NCBI GenBank assembly: GCA_018061525.1
Contig: JAGOUB010000046.1
Span: 1-7,098, forward strand
Source of the DNA: Candidatus Peribacteraceae bacterium
GTDB lineage: Bacteria > Patescibacteriota > Gracilibacteria > Peribacterales > Peribacteraceae
Length of the DNA: 7,098 nt
Direction: 5' to 3'
Of this stretch, positions 4,973 through 7,098 are shown one piece after another (the stretch's first letter is position 1; every line of letters starts with the position of its first letter). The notes below the pieces were generated by a model. That model saw only the letters and a list, made by a program, of their open reading frames with translations, was not told where the DNA came from and did no database searches. Both the position numbers and the translations under genes were made by a program.

Positions 4973-6466
4973 TTATTTCCCTTCCACCATGGGTAGCCGC
5001 GCGAACGTCTCGCGCTGCGGCTTGGTTAAGTCCTTCTCCGGGTTGAGGGCGATGCGGATCTCGGGTGCGCTCGCCAGGCCGAGGTACGAGTGCTTGCCGC
5101 CGTTGGTGACGACACGGACGACGTGTTCGACGGCCCCCTCCCATTCAAGGATGACGCCGGCTGTGCGCGCGATCTCGTAGCCGTTCCCGTGCCGCTTCGT
5201 TGCCGGCTGTTGCAGCGTGGCCGCGTCGCCCAGCAGCCGACCGATGCGCTGGCCGACGGCGGTTGGGGCCTGTTCATCGGGCTGCGGCGGACGGCGCAGG
5301 TAGTGGCGCATGACGCCGACCGCCAGGCGAGCGTAGGAGAAAGGCGCGTGCGGATCGGCGCTCGGACGCTGGCTGAAGGGGCTCTTGATGATCGCGTCGT
5401 ACAGTTCGGGCGGATGCAGCGTCTTGAGACGCTCGTAATCTGGTTTCAGTATCCCGGCCTCGCGCATTGCCGCCCCACCCATGCCCGCGTTCAGGTTGCG
5501 CCAGGCGCTCTCCACGAATTGCTGAGCCTGTCGCTCCTCGAAGAGGGCGGTCGCCTTGACGTCATTGTCCGCCTCCGCGCGCCGCAGCTGGGCCTCGGTC
5601 ATGTCCTCCACCTCCAGGTACCCTCGCGCGCGCATCGCCTCGAGCAGGTCCAGCGACGCGTAGGGGTAGGGGATGTGCGCATGCAGCCGGTGGGCGGCGC
5701 CCTTCTGGCGGCGCTCGAGGTTCACCCACAGGCCGTTGGTGTCGATGGTGACGCTTCCGCCGGCCTGGTGGTCGATGCCACTGAGGAACAGGTGGCGCAG
5801 CAACTGGGCGCGGGCGTGGCCGCCATAGGGGTGGTCACGCAGTAGTCCATGGCAATGGGCGAGATCTTGAAAGCTCACGACCTCGCGGAACTTCTTGGTG
5901 GCGTAGAGCTGCTCGGGCACAAAGCCCAGACCGTCGAGTAGGGCGATAATGTTCTTGTCTTTGAATGCCAGGCTGACGAGCTTGATCCACTTGTCGGCGC
6001 CAGGCTTGCCGAGCAGCTTGGCTGCCTCGGCCTGCGGATCACCTTGGTAGAGCGTCTCCTGGTAGAGCAGCTCGGGATCCTCGTTGCCGAGCAGCACGGG
6101 CTGACCGTGCGTGTCGATCGCCAGCTCGTCCACGGCCAAGGCCGGGTTCGTGTCCGGCCGTACGAGCAGTGCGAGCACCCCACGCACGTGGCGCTGCTGC
6201 TGGCGGAGCTGCTCGCCGATGAGCGTGGAGGAATTCTCGGCGGCTTGGCGCAGGTCGCGGCCGCTCTGGCCGTCGAGCAGTGCATAGACGGCGAGGCGTG
6301 TCTGCAGGGTCGAAATCTTCTCATCGGACAAGGTCTCTAGCCGCTGGCGAAGCTCGGCGATCGTCTCGGCGTCCGGGCGCTGCCCGACCGACGTCAGGTA
6401 GTTGATGGCGATGCGCAGGAGCGGGCCGGTGTCCGAGCGGTTGGACGAGGATTCTTGCTGTCTCAT
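4973..6466 (-). CDS. Hypothetical 497-residue soluble protein
   Basis: I do not recognise this protein. It has no signal peptide or membrane segment. Residues 14-100 look helical (LLRIAINYLTSV..., AETIAELRQRLETL, GEQLRQQQRHVRGVLALL). A mixed region covers about 155-260: KWIKLVSLAFKDKNIIALLDGLGFVPEQLYA, then a histidine-rich stretch with HCHGLLRDHPYGGHARAQLLRH (204-225), then GSVTIDTNGLWVNLERR. Helices follow (270-345), and the end is probably a beta-containing module (VILEWEGAVEHVVRVVTNGGKHSYLGL, 438-464). The N-terminus and helical content suggest a multi-domain cytoplasmic or structural protein. The ATG at 6466 is chosen because an extended -10 box ends 11 nt upstream; no SD is visible. No terminator follows, so transcription may continue into the NIF3-like gene 46 nt downstream. 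The clustered histidines could bind metal, but no known motif is evident. Confidence 0.78.
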   Translation of the reverse strand: MRQQESSSNRSDTGPLLRIAINYLTSVGQRPDAETIAELRQRLETLSDEKISTLQTRLAVYALLDGQSGRDLRQAAENSSTLIGEQLRQQQRHVRGVLALLVRPDTNPALAVDELAIDTHGQPVLLGNEDPELLYQETLYQGDPQAEAAKLLGKPGADKWIKLVSLAFKDKNIIALLDGLGFVPEQLYATKKFREVVSFQDLAHCHGLLRDHPYGGHARAQLLRHLFLSGIDHQAGGSVTIDTNGLWVNLERRQKGAAHRLHAHIPYPYASLDLLEAMRARGYLEVEDMTEAQLRRAEADNDVKATALFEERQAQQFVESAWRNLNAGMGGAAMREAGILKPDYERLKTLHPPELYDAIIKSPFSQRPSADPHAPFSYARLAVGVMRHYLRRPPQPDEQAPTAVGQRIGRLLGDAATLQQPATKRHGNGYEIARTAGVILEWEGAVEHVVRVVTNGGKHSYLGLASAPEIRIALNPEKDLTKPQRETFARLPMVEGK

Positions 6467-6477
6467 GGAATCTCATG

Positions 6478-6486
6478 AGTATAGCA
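6478..6486 (-). promoter_or_regulatory. Extended -10 promoter of the 497-residue protein gene
   Basis: On the minus strand, TG (6486-6485), one base, then TATACT (6483-6478) forms an extended -10 element. It ends 11 nt before the ATG, so the leader would be about 5 nt. No good -35 box is present at 16-18 bp, which is typical of extended -10 promoters. Confidence 0.5.
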
Positions 6487-6545
6487 CGTTTGTGGCTTCT
6501 TGATGAGAGGAATAGCCGTTCTCACCTGTCTGTATATATTGACTA

Positions 6546-6574
6546 TTGACAATAATTGTTTCAATACGTATTGT
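6546..6574 (+). promoter_or_regulatory. Strong sigma70-type promoter of the last gene
   Basis: A perfect -35 box TTGACA (6546-6551), a 17-bp spacer and TATTGT (6569-6574) give the best promoter in the window. An overlapping TTGACT lies at 6539-6544. The predicted transcription start is near 6581, about 198 nt before the ATG at 6779. Confidence 0.7.
6549..6573. promoter_or_regulatory. Two adjacent palindromes inside the promoter, candidate operator
   Basis: ACAATAATTGT (6549-6559) is a perfect inverted repeat around one central base. CAATACGTATTG (6562-6573) is a perfect 12-bp palindrome. Both contain CAAT/ATTG half-sites, and together they span the end of the -35, the spacer and most of the -10 box. 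A repressor bound here would block RNA polymerase. The regulator is not identified. Confidence 0.4.
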
Positions 6575-6580
6575 TGCGAA

Positions 6581-6778
6581 CCTTACTTCGGTAAGGACGA
6601 ACTTTGAATCCATCGGTAGCGATATCTTTCTGCCGTCTATCTGCAGCCTCCGGGCGACTTTGGTCCCTCGAAGGCTGTGGATACCCACGGCCGGCGCGTT
6701 CACCAGGGTTTCTACCTGGGAGCGCGACGCCCGCATTGAGTCGCGGGAACGACCTCCAACTTATGGGAGACAAGACTC
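6581..6778 (+). promoter_or_regulatory. Structured 5' leader of the last gene (possible riboregulator)
   Basis: This stretch of about 198 nt between promoter and start codon has several hairpins. CCTTAC-TTCG-GTAAGG (6581-6596) is a 6-bp stem with a stable UUCG tetraloop exactly at the predicted 5' end. A 9-bp stem with two G-U pairs joins 6641-6649 to 6672-6680 and carries an inner GAC/GTC hairpin. CCAGG/CCTGG (6703-6707/6715-6719) can be enclosed by GCGC pairs (6694-6697/6722-6725), which compete with CGCGAC/GTCGCG (6723-6728/6740-6745). CTCC (6754-6757) can pair with GGAG (6766-6769) of the SD. I do not recognise a known riboswitch class. Reading frames inside the leader look spurious. Confidence 0.45.
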
Positions 6779-7098
6779 ATGACGACCCGCTTCACGACCG
6801 CGCGCGACCTGATCAACCACGTCCTGACCACCGAGGCCATCGAGGGCGCGGCCCGCTTCAGCCACGGCGGCTGGTACGACGGCAAGACCGCCGAGATGGC
6901 GGGCGCGTTCCGCGGCTACGCGGAGACCCGCGTCCGCGTCCGCGACCTGCCCGCCGCCAAGCGCGCCGAGCTGAACATCCCCGCCGACGCCGACCCCGCC
7001 GCCGACGTCTACAACCCGGCCTACCGCACCTGGGAGGAGCTGCCGGCCGACGTCCGCAACAAGAACGTGCCCCCGCTCGCGCTGCTGCTGTACCACCT
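6779..7098 (+). CDS. Hypothetical protein, 3' end outside the window, extreme GC3
   Basis: The frame opens at the ATG 6779-6781 and runs off the window; 106 residues are visible. The SD GGGAG (6765-6769) lies 9 nt upstream, and a strong promoter and long leader precede it. I do not recognise the family. The visible part is soluble and starts MTTRFTTARDLINHVLTT. It contains a glycine-aromatic stretch (HGGWYDGKTAEMAG, about residues 29-42), an RVRVRDLPAAKRAEL segment and DVYNPAYRTWEELPADVRNKNVPPLALLLYH near the edge. Every one of the 106 codons ends in G or C, unlike all other genes here. Together with the promoter and stabilising leader this suggests very high expression, or else a different origin; which of the two cannot be decided from the window. 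Confidence 0.75.
   Translation, partial: MTTRFTTARDLINHVLTTEAIEGAARFSHGGWYDGKTAEMAGAFRGYAETRVRVRDLPAAKRAELNIPADADPAADVYNPAYRTWEELPADVRNKNVPPLALLLYH

Noticed and set aside
4411..5046. 211-codon plus-strand frame over the NIF3-like gene
   Set aside because: Antisense to a gene with clear metal-ligand motifs. Histidine-, leucine- and valine-rich shadow composition.
5090..5845. 251-codon plus-strand frame opposite the 497-residue gene
   Set aside because: The minus-strand frame is twice as long, has a promoter just upstream and an even protein-like composition. The plus frame has neither SD nor promoter.
6597..6760. tRNA or known riboswitch in the leader
   Set aside because: No cloverleaf, TTCGAATC-type T-arm or CCA end is visible, and I could not match the core motifs of cobalamin, TPP, SAM or fluoride riboswitches by eye.
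6546..6782. 78-codon plus-strand frame spanning promoter and leader
   Set aside because: Its start overlaps the -35 box and would lie upstream of the predicted transcription start. The peptide has no recognisable features.
6761..7096. 111-codon minus-strand frame at the right edge
   Set aside because: Shadow of the GC3-extreme plus-strand gene, which has an SD, a promoter and a leader. The Gly/Val/Ala repeats follow from the reverse complement of GAC/GCC-type codons.

Overview
The window is a gene-dense bacterial chromosome segment with GC-rich coding DNA and short AT-rich gaps at several promoters. The firm anchors are infC (IF-3), rpmI (L35) and rplT (L20) in the usual order. A tentative PilO-like pilus gene, a divergent IF-3, compact spacing and very short mRNA leaders would suit a candidate-phyla (Patescibacteria/CPR) or similar uncultured lineage. 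That placement is inference and weak; the sequence itself only shows a bacterium using TGA as a stop.

Layout. 2-583 (+): the 3' end of a gene cut by the window edge, possibly PilO-like. 606-1858 (+): the infC-rpmI-rplT block, with a promoter in front of infC, a second in front of rpmI and a strong terminator after rplT. 1900-3258 (+): three small paralogous membrane proteins in tandem. Each has its own SD and its own hairpin terminator, and all share a cytoplasmic D-x-x-x-T-Y-[ST]-D-G-S motif. 3258-6486 (-): a three-gene convergent block read right to left. It holds a 497-residue orphan, a NIF3-like dinuclear-metal protein and a polytopic membrane protein whose start is 1 nt past the NIF3 stop. 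6467-6778: a divergent control region with an extended -10 promoter on the minus strand, a near-consensus plus-strand promoter containing two palindromes, and a structured leader of about 200 nt. 6779-end (+): the start of an unrecognised gene in which all 106 visible codons end in G or C.

Most interesting points: (a) predicted leaderless or near-leaderless transcripts for rpmI and the NIF3-like gene, beside genes with ordinary SDs; (b) the array of three independent DGS-motif membrane proteins; (c) the last gene, where a UUCG hairpin sits at the predicted 5' end of a folded leader that may mask the SD, promoter palindromes suggest an operator, and codon use is extreme. I saw no tRNA, rRNA, CRISPR array, insertion sequence or attachment site.
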